Shown here in pieces: positions 45,699 to 55,359 of a stretch of 64,000 nucleotides of DNA; positions within the stretch are counted from its first letter, which is position 1, and every line of letters begins with the position of its first letter. The notes under the pieces are model-generated. The model saw only the letters and a program-made list of their open reading frames with translations. It ran no database searches and had not been told where the DNA came from. The position numbers and the translations under genes were made by a program. Origin of the DNA: JBDIVL01 sp039794405. GTDB lineage: Bacteria > Planctomycetota > Brocadiia > Brocadiales > Brocadiaceae. Location: contig JBDIVL010000019.1 of assembly GCA_039794405.1 (NCBI GenBank), positions 8,168 to 72,167 on the forward strand. The letters run 5' to 3'.

Positions 45699-48353
45699 CT
45701 AGATAATTTTACCAAACAAAAGATGATCTTGCTCGATGAAAAACCGTGGATCGTTGCTCTTGTATTCGGGTACATCCACCATTTCTTCAAACGCTACAAA
45801 CCGGCCTTCCAGCCCACCTTTCCACAAAAATATTTTTTCCTGATCCTGATCATGAACCGCGAGGGTGATCCAGTTGTGTTTCACCAGGCACTGAAAGTGC
45901 CCAGGTTGGCCGGTATAACCGAAGGCTTCACCGAGAATGGTTTCCATCGTCTCGACTTTACAGCAAACAACGAGAATCAGCCGGGCTGGTTCGTGAACTT
46001 CGACCATTTGCCAAGGCAATCCCAGCAGCAAATCGCTGAGGTGTCCGTTCATCACACCCAACAGGGAGGTGATGTTATGGGGTAGTTTGGTACCGCAGCC
46101 GTAGTGCTCGTTGTCGATAAAGCTAAAATAGTACTCAAGGTTAATTCCCGAACACACCGGCCCAATTGCGCCGAGGATGGCTCTCAGGAAATTCCCTTCG
46201 GAGTCCGCTTTGTAATTATAGGAAATCAAAAATGCACGCCTGTCTAAGAATAGGTTTCGTGTTAGATACCTCGGCCCTACGATGGCAATTGCATTGGTGC
46301 AATGACCGTATTCAGGCCGCGGCTGGGTAAGATCCATCGCTCGCCCATAAGCATAATCGGCGAATGCCTTTTCCGATTGGTCCGTCTTTACCTCGTCAAA
46401 TCGTCTGCAGCGCTCTTTTGCATTTAACGCCGCTGCACGACGAATCGTGTCGATATGCCTCTGCAGGCGCGGCTCTATGGTATCGGGGAGGTCAAAAAAA
46501 AGAACCTCATCGCTGCAAGTATTGTGGTATCCACCGATGAATCGGGTCCAATCAGGAATAATTATGCCATTTTTCACCAGTCCTGCGCGAACTTCGGGTT
46601 CGTTGCAAATGGCTGCAAAAATACGCCCGTTTGGTGCACCGCGTCCCCCCGCACATGCCCCACAGTCGTGGGCGGCTTCGTGGGGGTTATTGAGGCTGCT
46701 TGATCCGTGACCCAGGATAAACACATAGGGTGAGAAGTTGTCCGATAACCCGGCACCTTTGAGTATTGCTGTGGCGCGGGCGATCCGGGCTTGCAGATCC
46801 CATCCTTTTTCATTTTCATTATTTTCCTTCTTGTAAACCAATCGCGTCTTAGGTTCATGGGCTGCCAGATAGCGCCGTAGCTTAGAACTGTACTTCGGTG
46901 AGAGAACATCCAGAATATACGGCAAGAAATTAATGAGACCGCTGAAAATAGTGTGGATAAAACTTCCGATAAGGGTCTTCGAGGCTTGCGTAATTGCCCA
47001 TTGCACTTCTCCGTAAAGCTGGAGTTTTTTGGGCATTGCGTCTTCGAGTCTCACTGCCTCCTCGTAGACTTTTACCGATGGTGTTACCAAAGGATGGGGA
47101 CACATCTTGCGGTAATGCTTATCCGCTGCTCCCTTAAATTTCATATCGAGGGCAAAATGTCCTGCCGCACTCAGGGTTTCGGCGTCAGGGTCGATTTGTT
47201 CAAGATGGCGACGAAAGGATTCCTCTCGCTCGTCGATACACGTGAAGACTTGATAATTCGGAAGCCTGTATGCCGGCTTTTCATCAATAGCGCACTGCCG
47301 GTATGCAGAAAGGAATTGGTTGTAGAGGGTATCCTCATAAGCACGCTGCCAAATCTCCAGACAATTTTCTTCGGTAAATTGGGTAACCTCTTTGGGAAAT
47401 TTACTGTCATTTTCTATACCCAAAGCATTTACGAGAGAAGTGACAAAGTACGGATCGTACAGGGGTTCTTGTTTATAAACCGGAATCTTTAAGTCTTGCA
47501 GATTGCATATGCACTCGATAGCCGCTAATTCGAGGGTGAGAATTACGGGAATGACCTCTTTAAAATCTGCCTTGATATCCGGACTCGGAATCCATTCCGG
47601 CATCGTTTCCAGAGAATTAATGGTTCCCATCCATCCCTTGTGGCGATACAGGGTACGGAATATATAGTCATCCAAGTGTTTCTCCGGAATGGCTAAACGT
47701 TGAAGCAGAAGTGCGATGGCCTCGTCGTATTTGTACTGTTTCATCTCGGTGATCACTCGTTTTAAGGTCTTGAGGAATTTCGTGCCGAGGAAACCGCTTT
47801 GCGAGTAAATTTCACAAAAGCACTGCCACATTCCTTTCTCCCGGTGCGGGATAGGCCAATAGGCCAAACCAAAATCGAAATAGGATGACAGGAACTTAAA
47901 GAGAATCGGCTGTATCAACTCGTCAATATCCTGATTGTGGGTAATTTGGATTGCCTCTTTATAATAACCCGAGCGTTGGTACGCAGTGTCATTTACAAAC
48001 TGCAAAATCCTTACATCCGGTACAGGGCGAACATGAGGCTTTTCTGTCATGAGCTTAAACAGGATATCCGGTTGAATCGTAAGCTTATGATGCTCGATAT
48101 ATTCTTTGATCTTCTTTTGAAGAATGTCCGCCGTAATGCGGCCTCGTTCAAACGCTAGGAGAAACTCTTCTTCGGACATAAACGCTTTGGCACCGTAAAT
48201 ACGCCCCGCCTGTTTAACGCCCTCGAAAAAGTCGTATGTTTCAAAGTGATGAATGGTGTTATGGTGAACGAAGAATGGCAGTGGGCCTTGATCAGGTAAC
48301 AAATGTTTTGCGTGTTCGATAGCGTGCTTAATCTTGTCAGACATCATTTCCAC
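45699..48353 (-). CDS. dabA: DabA inorganic carbon transporter subunit (DUF2309/UPF0753)
   Basis: An 884-residue cytoplasmic peripheral protein distantly related to beta-carbonic anhydrases. The zinc site is visible: FTCIDEREESFRRH (Cys and Asp, near residues 371 and 373), ILGHGSSSLNNP (His, near 547) and HDCGACAGGRGAPNGR (Cys, near 562). Length is typical for the shorter DabA type. With DabB it would trap CO2 as bicarbonate in the cytosol, useful to an autotroph. By eye its G+C content is higher than that of most neighbours, which could mean transfer. The start is uncertain: GTG at 48353 or ATG at 48347/48344, none with a clear ribosome site. Confidence 0.9.
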   Translation of the reverse strand: MEMMSDKIKHAIEHAKHLLPDQGPLPFFVHHNTIHHFETYDFFEGVKQAGRIYGAKAFMSEEEFLLAFERGRITADILQKKIKEYIEHHKLTIQPDILFKLMTEKPHVRPVPDVRILQFVNDTAYQRSGYYKEAIQITHNQDIDELIQPILFKFLSSYFDFGLAYWPIPHREKGMWQCFCEIYSQSGFLGTKFLKTLKRVITEMKQYKYDEAIALLLQRLAIPEKHLDDYIFRTLYRHKGWMGTINSLETMPEWIPSPDIKADFKEVIPVILTLELAAIECICNLQDLKIPVYKQEPLYDPYFVTSLVNALGIENDSKFPKEVTQFTEENCLEIWQRAYEDTLYNQFLSAYRQCAIDEKPAYRLPNYQVFTCIDEREESFRRHLEQIDPDAETLSAAGHFALDMKFKGAADKHYRKMCPHPLVTPSVKVYEEAVRLEDAMPKKLQLYGEVQWAITQASKTLIGSFIHTIFSGLINFLPYILDVLSPKYSSKLRRYLAAHEPKTRLVYKKENNENEKGWDLQARIARATAILKGAGLSDNFSPYVFILGHGSSSLNNPHEAAHDCGACAGGRGAPNGRIFAAICNEPEVRAGLVKNGIIIPDWTRFIGGYHNTCSDEVLFFDLPDTIEPRLQRHIDTIRRAAALNAKERCRRFDEVKTDQSEKAFADYAYGRAMDLTQPRPEYGHCTNAIAIVGPRYLTRNLFLDRRAFLISYNYKADSEGNFLRAILGAIGPVCSGINLEYYFSFIDNEHYGCGTKLPHNITSLLGVMNGHLSDLLLGLPWQMVEVHEPARLILVVCCKVETMETILGEAFGYTGQPGHFQCLVKHNWITLAVHDQDQEKIFLWKGGLEGRFVAFEEMVDVPEYKSNDPRFFIEQDHLLFGKII

Positions 48354-48637
48354 TGACGATAGAAAATATACCTAGATTTATTGAAGAGTTTCTAACTGAT
48401 GATAAGACGGTAAAAGCACACCAAATATTGCAGAGTCCTTCGCTTTCTGTACAAGAGAGGCAATTGCCCCAAAGAATATAATACCTAATTAGGGGTACTT
48501 GTTATTTCTTTTGCAGGAAAGCTTTATTATAAAAGATACATATTAGACATGTTCAAGAACCGTTCAATTTAGGTCTGGAGAAAAGAGAAAACCGACCAAA
48601 AATTGATGAAAACTGCTTGCAACCGGCATACTTACCA

Positions 48638-48657
48638 AGTACTGAGAACTCAGTACT
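48638..48657. terminator. Palindromic hairpin
   Basis: AGTACTGAG, two bases, then CTCAGTACT, followed on the plus strand by ATTTATT. It could terminate transcription of moaA on the minus strand or simply be structural; T-runs are poor. Confidence 0.45.
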
Positions 48658-48840
48658 ATTTATTAATAAAATAAACTATTAAAAAATTAGCTCATCATTA
48701 AAAAAAATATTCTAGCAAAAATTTAAAGGAATAGCAAGGTTTTTATGCCTTTTCAGTTAAGTTGAACACGTACGAAGGTAAATTATTCGCGAACGACAAT
48801 GGTGAAAATAAAGCAACAAAAAATAATGGCGCAATGCAAC

Positions 48841-48931
48841 TCAAAACGTTTGGTACGTTTGTCTATGCCTGGCAACAACCAAAAGCCGTACATCAATTGC
48901 AAACGTATGGTTCAATCTGCAAGATTGAACC
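48841..48931 (-). repeat. Copy D of dispersed GGTTCAATC repeat (inverted)
   Basis: On the minus strand the copy opens with GGTTCAATC-5 nt-GATTGAACC (48931-48909) and continues with a middle segment containing TTGCCAGGCATAGACAAACG, matching copies B and C. The second hairpin is missing. Confidence 0.75.
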
Positions 48932-49019
48932 AACATTGGAAAAACAAATATACAAATATTTACGTCGAGGTACTTAGGGCGTATAGAAATAATCACATCC
49001 ATTGAAAAAAGAACTCCAG

Positions 49020-49991
49020 TTATCCACCCACTTGGTGCATCACAACGTGGCCTTTTCCGGAGTGCACAGGAGGTTTTAAATTTGCGGCACGGATAAACGC
49101 ATCGGTAAGTGATTCCTCGGTGGGGTTGTTTCTCAAGACGATTCTTAAATCGACCTCTCCTCCAGATAACAGGCAAGAGCGTAATTTTCCGTCAGAGGTT
49201 AGACGAAGACGGTTGCATGAATTGCAAAAGGGTTGGCTTACCGCTGATACAAATCCCAACTTTCCCATAGCGCCTTTAATCTTATATATCTTCGCTGCGC
49301 CACTTCCAAGTTCCGGGGCAGGAAGTGCCACGAGTCCATTGTTTTTTTCAATAATACTGATGATATCTGCCATAGGAATAAACTGGTCCTCAGAAGATAA
49401 GTTTGCTTTATTCATTGCCATATATTCAATGAAGCGTACTTCGAGGTCTCGTTCCAGAGTAAGCCGGGCAAACTCTTCAAATTCATCATCATTTATTCCT
49501 TTCATGGCAACTACATTGATCTTCGTATTTCTAAATCCTAAGCAGAGGACTTCCTCAATTCCATCCAGAACATCTTTTAACTTACCGCCTCTGGTAATCC
49601 TTTCAAACTTTGCTTCTTCCAGACTATCGAGACTAATATTTAGTCTAAAAAGGCCGATTTCTTTTAGCACTCTCGCGTAGTTTTTCAGATAAATGCCATT
49701 CGTTGTTATTGCAAGGTCTTCTATACCTTGGATATTCCCTAACATATACAAGAGATGTTCAATATTTCTCCTGGCAAATGGCTCTCCCCCGGTAAGACGA
49801 AAGCTTTTGATCCCTAATTTAACAGCGTGCCGTACGACAACTGCAATTTCCTCGTACGTAAGGATATCTTTATGTCTTGCGAGCTCTAGTCCGCTTTCTG
49901 GCCTGCAGTATATACACCGAAGATTACAGAGTTCGGTCACTGATATCCTTAATCGGTTTATCCTTCTAAAATATTTGTCTATAATACTCAC
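49020..49991 (-). CDS. moaA: GTP 3',8-cyclase (radical SAM)
   Basis: A 323-residue radical SAM enzyme that starts molybdenum cofactor synthesis. The SAM-cluster motif reads CNLRCIYC (CxxxCxxC), followed by LTGGEPFARRNI. The C-terminal substrate-side cluster is given by CNSCNRLRLTSDGKLRSCLLSG. The protein ends in GG, as MoaA requires for activation of its product. It lies upstream, on the same strand, of dabA and moaC but with a long gap. N-terminal RINRLRISVTELCNLRC is typical and the length is normal. Confidence 0.96.
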   Translation of the reverse strand: MSIIDKYFRRINRLRISVTELCNLRCIYCRPESGLELARHKDILTYEEIAVVVRHAVKLGIKSFRLTGGEPFARRNIEHLLYMLGNIQGIEDLAITTNGIYLKNYARVLKEIGLFRLNISLDSLEEAKFERITRGGKLKDVLDGIEEVLCLGFRNTKINVVAMKGINDDEFEEFARLTLERDLEVRFIEYMAMNKANLSSEDQFIPMADIISIIEKNNGLVALPAPELGSGAAKIYKIKGAMGKLGFVSAVSQPFCNSCNRLRLTSDGKLRSCLLSGGEVDLRIVLRNNPTEESLTDAFIRAANLKPPVHSGKGHVVMHQVGG

Positions 49992-50239
49992 GTTATTAAT
50001 CCTTCCCTTATAGGATTATCCTATAAAAGTTTTTTAGAAAGTTTTTAAGAGATTTTTCAGGATTTATGGCGAATGGTTACATGGTGGATGGTTGATAGGG
50101 GAGAATAGTTTTTATCATTACACGATATTTAGCCATATAAGACGTCATGTTGCCGTCCAGACATATAACCACGAACCACAGCTTTTGAAATGGTACGGTA
50201 TCTGTTTTTTAATTTTATCTATTCATTGCAGATATTGAG

Positions 50240-51622
50240 TTACGTATCATCAGTATTATAACTTGTTTTCGGTATGATTTGGTATTCCTTCATCTTTCTC
50301 CACAAGGTTGTTGTGGAGATTCCAAGATTGCTTGCGACCTGTTTGCGATTTCCTGCATATTTCCGTAAAGATTCTACAATTGTTTTTCTCTCTTGTTGTG
50401 CCAATGCAGCTCGGATACCTCCCATTTCCATCATAAAATCAATGCTTTCTGTAGTCCGTATATTTTGTAAAACCAGATCAGCGGTAGTAATTTGTTCACC
50501 TTTTAAGAGAGTGACAGCCCTTTCAATAATATTTTCCAACTCTCTGACATTGCCGGGCCATGGATATTCCAGGAGGAGGGTCATTGCTTCACCGGATATT
50601 TCTGGTGGATGCTTTTTTAGCTTGTTCGAGAATATGTTTACGAAATAGTTGGTTAAAACAGGGATATCTTCTTTTCTTTCTCTCAGTGGTGGCAGATGAA
50701 TTCTGATAACGTTAAGACGGTAAAATAAATCTTTTCTAAAAGATCCATTTTTCGTAGCATCATCAAGATCTTTATTCGTAGCAACAATGATCCGGACGTC
50801 GAGATAAATCGGTTTATTATCTCCAACCTTTCTTATTTCACCATTCTGCAGGAATCGAAGTAATTTTACCTGGGTTGAAAGTGAAGTTTCACCGATTTCA
50901 TCCAAAAATAAGGTTCCTCCTTGTGCTTCCAGGAAGATACCTTTTTTATCCTTTACTGCACCAGTAAATGAACCCATTACGTGTCCAAATAATTCGCTCT
51001 CCTGCAAATTTTCTGGTAATGCTCCACAATTTACTACAACGAAGGGCTTGTCGTTCCTGCGGCTATTATTGTGAATAGCACGAGCGACTAACTCTTTTCC
51101 CGTCCCGCTCTCTCCAGTAATTAAAACAGTACTTTCACTGTTTGTCAGTTCCATGAGGATATTCAAAACCCTCATCATTACGGGAGAATTGCCGATAATA
51201 CCTTCAAACCGATACTTTTCTTTAATTTTCTTCTGAAGGTTACTCGCCTTGTCAGATAGCCGTTTCTTTTCTAATGCCCGTTCGATTACGGAAAGTATGT
51301 CAGAAAGCTGAAAAGGTTTGGTAACGTAGTCATAAGCTCCATTTCTCATGGCCTGAATAGCGCTGTCAATGGTACCGAACGCTGTCATAACAATAACCTC
51401 TGTTGATGGACTGATGGACTTGATGCGCGACAATACCTCCAAACCGTCCATATCTTCCATCTTCAGGTCTACAATGGCCAAATCAAAAAAGTCCATTTTT
51501 TGTAATTTTATGGCCTTTTCCCCATTTTCAACGGCATTTACAGAATAGCCGGCCCTTTTAAAAGCGATGGCGAGGGATTCTCGCATATTCTTTTGATCTT
51601 CTACAACCAGAATATTAAACAT
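50240..51622 (-). CDS. Sigma-54-dependent response regulator, NtrC family
   Basis: A 460-residue regulator. The receiver (1-120) has the acidic pair VVEDQ and phospho-acceptor Asp52 (IVDLKMEDMDG). The AAA+ domain has Walker A GESGTGKE (about 170-177), Walker B TLFLDEIGE (about 237-245) and RIIVATNKDL. The sigma-54 contact loop reads GSFTGA (217-222) instead of the common GAFTGA. The C-terminal Fis-type HTH is GNRKQVASNLGISTTTLWRKM. It is encoded 13 bases downstream of the histidine kinase and is surely its partner. The target genes are not known; I found no convincing sigma-54 promoter in the window. Confidence 0.93.
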   Translation of the reverse strand: MFNILVVEDQKNMRESLAIAFKRAGYSVNAVENGEKAIKLQKMDFFDLAIVDLKMEDMDGLEVLSRIKSISPSTEVIVMTAFGTIDSAIQAMRNGAYDYVTKPFQLSDILSVIERALEKKRLSDKASNLQKKIKEKYRFEGIIGNSPVMMRVLNILMELTNSESTVLITGESGTGKELVARAIHNNSRRNDKPFVVVNCGALPENLQESELFGHVMGSFTGAVKDKKGIFLEAQGGTLFLDEIGETSLSTQVKLLRFLQNGEIRKVGDNKPIYLDVRIIVATNKDLDDATKNGSFRKDLFYRLNVIRIHLPPLRERKEDIPVLTNYFVNIFSNKLKKHPPEISGEAMTLLLEYPWPGNVRELENIIERAVTLLKGEQITTADLVLQNIRTTESIDFMMEMGGIRAALAQQERKTIVESLRKYAGNRKQVASNLGISTTTLWRKMKEYQIIPKTSYNTDDT

Positions 51623-51635
51623 AAGCCATAAGAAC

Positions 51636-54600
51636 CTATACGGAAATGGTTTTAACTTGTTTGTTTTTTATTGGTAATCGGATGGTGAATATTGTTCCTT
51701 TGTTCCGTCTGCTTTTTACGTCTATTATACCACCATGATTATCTACAATCCGGTGTACGATAGAGAGTCCCAACCCTGTTCCCTTTGATTTCTTTGTGGT
51801 AAAAAATGGTTCAAATATCTTTTTGATAATTTCAGGTGGAATTCCATCACCCGTATCTGAGACGGTAATTTCTATTATATCATTTTTTGTGAGTGTCTTT
51901 GGCCTTTTCACACGGATGAGTATTTTTCCACCTCCGGGCATTGCATCAATTGAGTTTACAAATAAATTCCAGAATATCTTCCTGATCCAGTTCCGGTCCA
52001 AATAGATCATGGGAATAGTATTTTCGTATATTTTAATAACCTTAATTTCCTCATTGAATCTTGCATCCTGTTCCAAAAGAAGGAGTGTTTCATCGATTAT
52101 TTCAAGGATGTTGCTCCTGACGAAATGATATTCAGCAGGATGTGCAAAGTTAAGGAAGTTTGTAATGATGCTGTTGAGCCGATCGGTCTCCTCAACTACC
52201 ATATCAAACAACTTTTGATCGTCCCCTTTTAAAGTTAAATCCCGCTTTAGCATACAAACTGAATTTGATATGGCGCCTAACGGATTCCTGATTTCATGGG
52301 CAATAGAAGCGGCTAATTCTCCAATGGATGCCAAACGTTCAGAACGGCGTATCTGCTCTTCTATCTTTTTCCTGTCAGTAATGTCTCTGATAATCCCCTC
52401 AATGCCAATAATATTCCCATTTTTATTTTTAATTGGGTAAGTGTTTTGGGAAAGCCATATCTCTTCACCATTTTTGCAATAAATCCTGTATTCCAGGTCT
52501 TTTGAGACCTTTAATTCTCCATCGAATATCTTCTGTATTGTCTCTTTAACAAGCTTCACATCATCCTTATGAATTATTTCGGTTGCTAAGGAGGATGTCT
52601 TGTAGTATTCCTGGGGAAGATAGCCTGTTACTTTTTGCAATGCGTTGTTGAGGAATAGGTATCTTCCGGCTTTGTCCATCCGGAATATGATATCCTCAAT
52701 ATCTTCTACCAAATTTCTGTATTGTTCTTCCGATTCTTTAATTTTATCAAAAAGACGGGTATTGTCAATTGCAATAGCTAATTGTGGGGCGATCTTGTTG
52801 ATGAAGTCAAACTGGCTTTCGGAAAAATTATTGACCTTCCTGCTTCCAAAGTTAACGCTTCCCGTAATTTCACCCTTACAGATAAGCGGAAATGCCAATC
52901 GGGATTTAATTCCTGCTTTAAACAAAATGGGGTCGGTGGAAAATGCCCCCCGGGAAGTATCGTTAACCATATAGATTTCACCATCATCCACAACTTTTCC
53001 CGCCAGGGTCCCATACTTAGAATAATGGACTCCCTCTTCTAATTTTGAAACACTATAATCTCTTGAAACAGCAAAAATTAAAAATTCTTCCCTCTTTCCA
53101 TCAAGAAGGGTAATACTCATCCGGTCAAAATCAATGACATTGTTAAGTTCCTCACTCAGAGATTTGAAGACTTCACGGATATCAAGCTTTGAGGCAAGAA
53201 GCTTGTTGATATTGTTCATGATGTCCTTTTCCTGCTCGATCCTCTTCCTTTCTGTTAAGTCAATAATAATCCCTTCGTACCCGATAATATTATTTCGCTC
53301 ATCCCGCCTCAGGTTGCTTGTCATAAGGCAGGGTACTTTGGTGCCATCTTTCTTTTTTAACTCCACCTCATGATCCTTAATAAAGCCATTTTTACATACC
53401 AGTTCTTTGACAACCTTACCTTCGGAAGGGCTGAAGAATAAGTGTATAATTAAGTTCAGTTTTAATATTTCATTTTTCGAATCATATCCAAACAAGTCTA
53501 CTCCAGCCTGATTGATATCTGCAAACTGACAATCTGTATCACAGAAAAATACGACATCTTTGCTTGTCTCAAAAAGGCGTCTGTACTTTTCTTCCGATAC
53601 CCTTAACTTCTGTGTCCTCTCCTCAACAATTTTCTCAAGCTGCATGGTATAATTGTGAAGTTCTTGTTCTAATAATTTTTGTTCAGTTATATCTCTGGTA
53701 ATCATTACGAAGCCAATTGGTTTTCCATGATTTGATTGTCGTGTCGTAAAGGTGCCGTACCCGGTAAATATTTCTCCGTTCTTGCGTATTAGTTGCATTT
53801 CGCGTTTATACCTGCCGGTAAGCAGGGTTGTTTTTAGTATTCTTTCAACCTTACCGGACGCAATATCTGTTTCTGTATGCAGTATCCGGATATTGGATTT
53901 ATGAATCAATTCCTCAGGTTCGTATCCATACATCCTCTTTGCACCCTCGTTAAAGGCTAAAATATTTCCGTCAAGATCCGCCGCAATAATCGAATGTTCT
54001 GTAGAGCTGATCAGGATGCTGTTCAGAAAGTTTGTTGTTTCCAGCAACTTCGATGTCTTTTCCTGCACCGATTCTGCCATTACATTGAATGCATCTCCCA
54101 GTTCCCGTACCTCATCTTGCGTCTTTATTGTTACCCGCTGTGATAAATCACCTGCAGACATCTTCCGTGTTGCCGTTGTTAATTCCATAATTGGATGAGC
54201 TATCTTTTGTCCGATAAGAAAAGCAAATGCAATTCCAGCAACTGCTAAAACTACCCCGGCTGTAGTTAGGTATGAGAGTATTTTTAAGAATGGATTTGTT
54301 AAATTATTTATCACCAGAGCCGCTTCATCGATATTGATTTCTGTAATAATACCCCATTTAAGATCAGGTATACAAAACCACGCCCCCAGTACTTTTTTTC
54401 CCATGTAATTTGTATATCCATTTACGTCAAATCCATGAATACCCTGTAAGCATGAGGTTGCGCTTTTCGTGTGCTTTTTGGTTTCAGGATCAATAACGGT
54501 TAGGCCGATCGCTGTTCCCTCATGGAAGTGTTTTGGATTCTCTGATTGTTCCGGAAAGTTAAACCTGGAGATCATCACACCGTATTGGTTGATAATGTAA

Positions 54601-55223
54601 GTGTCGTAATTATCCTCATGCGGTGTTTCTTGCAGTTTTTTAGTAAGAGCAGTAAGATCGGCTTGAAGTATTATTACCCCTACCACATCTCCATTCCCGT
54701 TTCTTATGGGCATAGAGGTGCAGATAAGAGGTAACCCCGATGGTCGATCATCGGGATTATTTGAATCAGGGAAAGCAGGAGGAACAATATCTGAAATATG
54801 GGCCATACCCTTGGTGGCATAAGCGAAACCTTCGCTGCCGGCTATATTCAGCCCTATGAGTCTATTATCGGTCGAAACGAGAATGGTGCCGGATAAATCG
54901 CTGATGATAAACTCACGGAAGTACTCTGTGTAGGGAATGTGGGAAATGAACTCAGAGTTGGTATGGTTGTCTGTTTTTGTCAGATTAGCTGCAGCCGCTA
55001 CAAACGAATTGTTTGCAACGTGTACTGCATGACTTTTTAACTTATTGAGCCAATTGTTTACCTGAAATACCCGTTTAGAGCCAATCAACTGGAGATTGTT
55101 CGTTACTGTTTCCTGGATGGCCTTTTGGGCAGTAGGATAAGCAATAAGCCGCATTACCAATAATGGTGTCAGGACAGCGATCAGGAATAAAAAGATTAAT
55201 TTGTTCTTGATTGATCGAAACAT
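51636..55223 (-). CDS. Membrane sensor histidine kinase with Cache, HAMP, PAS and GAF domains
   Basis: A 1195-residue sensor. Order: membrane helix (about 8-28), periplasmic Cache domain (about 35-300), second membrane helix (about 310-332), HAMP (about 333-390; IAHPIMELTTATRKMSAGDLS), PAS (about 400-520), PAS (about 545-660), GAF (about 675-825), PAS (about 835-955), HisKA with phospho-acceptor in IAHEIRNPLGAIS (His near 973), and HATPase with NSIDAMPGG, DTGDGIPPEII and GTGLGLSIV. It phosphorylates the NtrC-like regulator encoded next. The periplasmic Cache senses a small ligand, while the internal PAS/GAF domains may add cytoplasmic signals. The stimulus is unknown. Confidence 0.93.
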   Translation of the reverse strand: MFRSIKNKLIFLFLIAVLTPLLVMRLIAYPTAQKAIQETVTNNLQLIGSKRVFQVNNWLNKLKSHAVHVANNSFVAAAANLTKTDNHTNSEFISHIPYTEYFREFIISDLSGTILVSTDNRLIGLNIAGSEGFAYATKGMAHISDIVPPAFPDSNNPDDRPSGLPLICTSMPIRNGNGDVVGVIILQADLTALTKKLQETPHEDNYDTYIINQYGVMISRFNFPEQSENPKHFHEGTAIGLTVIDPETKKHTKSATSCLQGIHGFDVNGYTNYMGKKVLGAWFCIPDLKWGIITEINIDEAALVINNLTNPFLKILSYLTTAGVVLAVAGIAFAFLIGQKIAHPIMELTTATRKMSAGDLSQRVTIKTQDEVRELGDAFNVMAESVQEKTSKLLETTNFLNSILISSTEHSIIAADLDGNILAFNEGAKRMYGYEPEELIHKSNIRILHTETDIASGKVERILKTTLLTGRYKREMQLIRKNGEIFTGYGTFTTRQSNHGKPIGFVMITRDITEQKLLEQELHNYTMQLEKIVEERTQKLRVSEEKYRRLFETSKDVVFFCDTDCQFADINQAGVDLFGYDSKNEILKLNLIIHLFFSPSEGKVVKELVCKNGFIKDHEVELKKKDGTKVPCLMTSNLRRDERNNIIGYEGIIIDLTERKRIEQEKDIMNNINKLLASKLDIREVFKSLSEELNNVIDFDRMSITLLDGKREEFLIFAVSRDYSVSKLEEGVHYSKYGTLAGKVVDDGEIYMVNDTSRGAFSTDPILFKAGIKSRLAFPLICKGEITGSVNFGSRKVNNFSESQFDFINKIAPQLAIAIDNTRLFDKIKESEEQYRNLVEDIEDIIFRMDKAGRYLFLNNALQKVTGYLPQEYYKTSSLATEIIHKDDVKLVKETIQKIFDGELKVSKDLEYRIYCKNGEEIWLSQNTYPIKNKNGNIIGIEGIIRDITDRKKIEEQIRRSERLASIGELAASIAHEIRNPLGAISNSVCMLKRDLTLKGDDQKLFDMVVEETDRLNSIITNFLNFAHPAEYHFVRSNILEIIDETLLLLEQDARFNEEIKVIKIYENTIPMIYLDRNWIRKIFWNLFVNSIDAMPGGGKILIRVKRPKTLTKNDIIEITVSDTGDGIPPEIIKKIFEPFFTTKKSKGTGLGLSIVHRIVDNHGGIIDVKSRRNKGTIFTIRLPIKNKQVKTISV

Positions 55224-55359
55224 ATCGCCACCCTTTATGGGATAGTTAGATTATTTACTCATTGTCATATACCTAAAACATAGAAAATGTCTTTCGGAAT
55301 GGTACATTGAAAAGGGAAAAGAGAGGATTCAAAAATAAAGATAATTCTATAGTGTTAAG

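Larger units (their letters stand above)
48354..49019. other. Intergenic region upstream of dabA
   Basis: 666 bases between moaA and dabA. They contain a terminator-like palindrome at 48638-48657 and inverted repeat copy D at 48841-48931. No gene is seen. Confidence 0.65.

Noticed and set aside
46447..46909. Several open frames on both strands across dabA
   Set aside because: They are out-of-frame shadows of the well-conserved zinc-binding part of dabA, which has higher G+C.
49120..49680. 186-residue plus-strand frame opposite moaA
   Set aside because: It is antisense to a complete moaA with all catalytic motifs; its Ser/Phe-rich composition is typical of a shadow frame.
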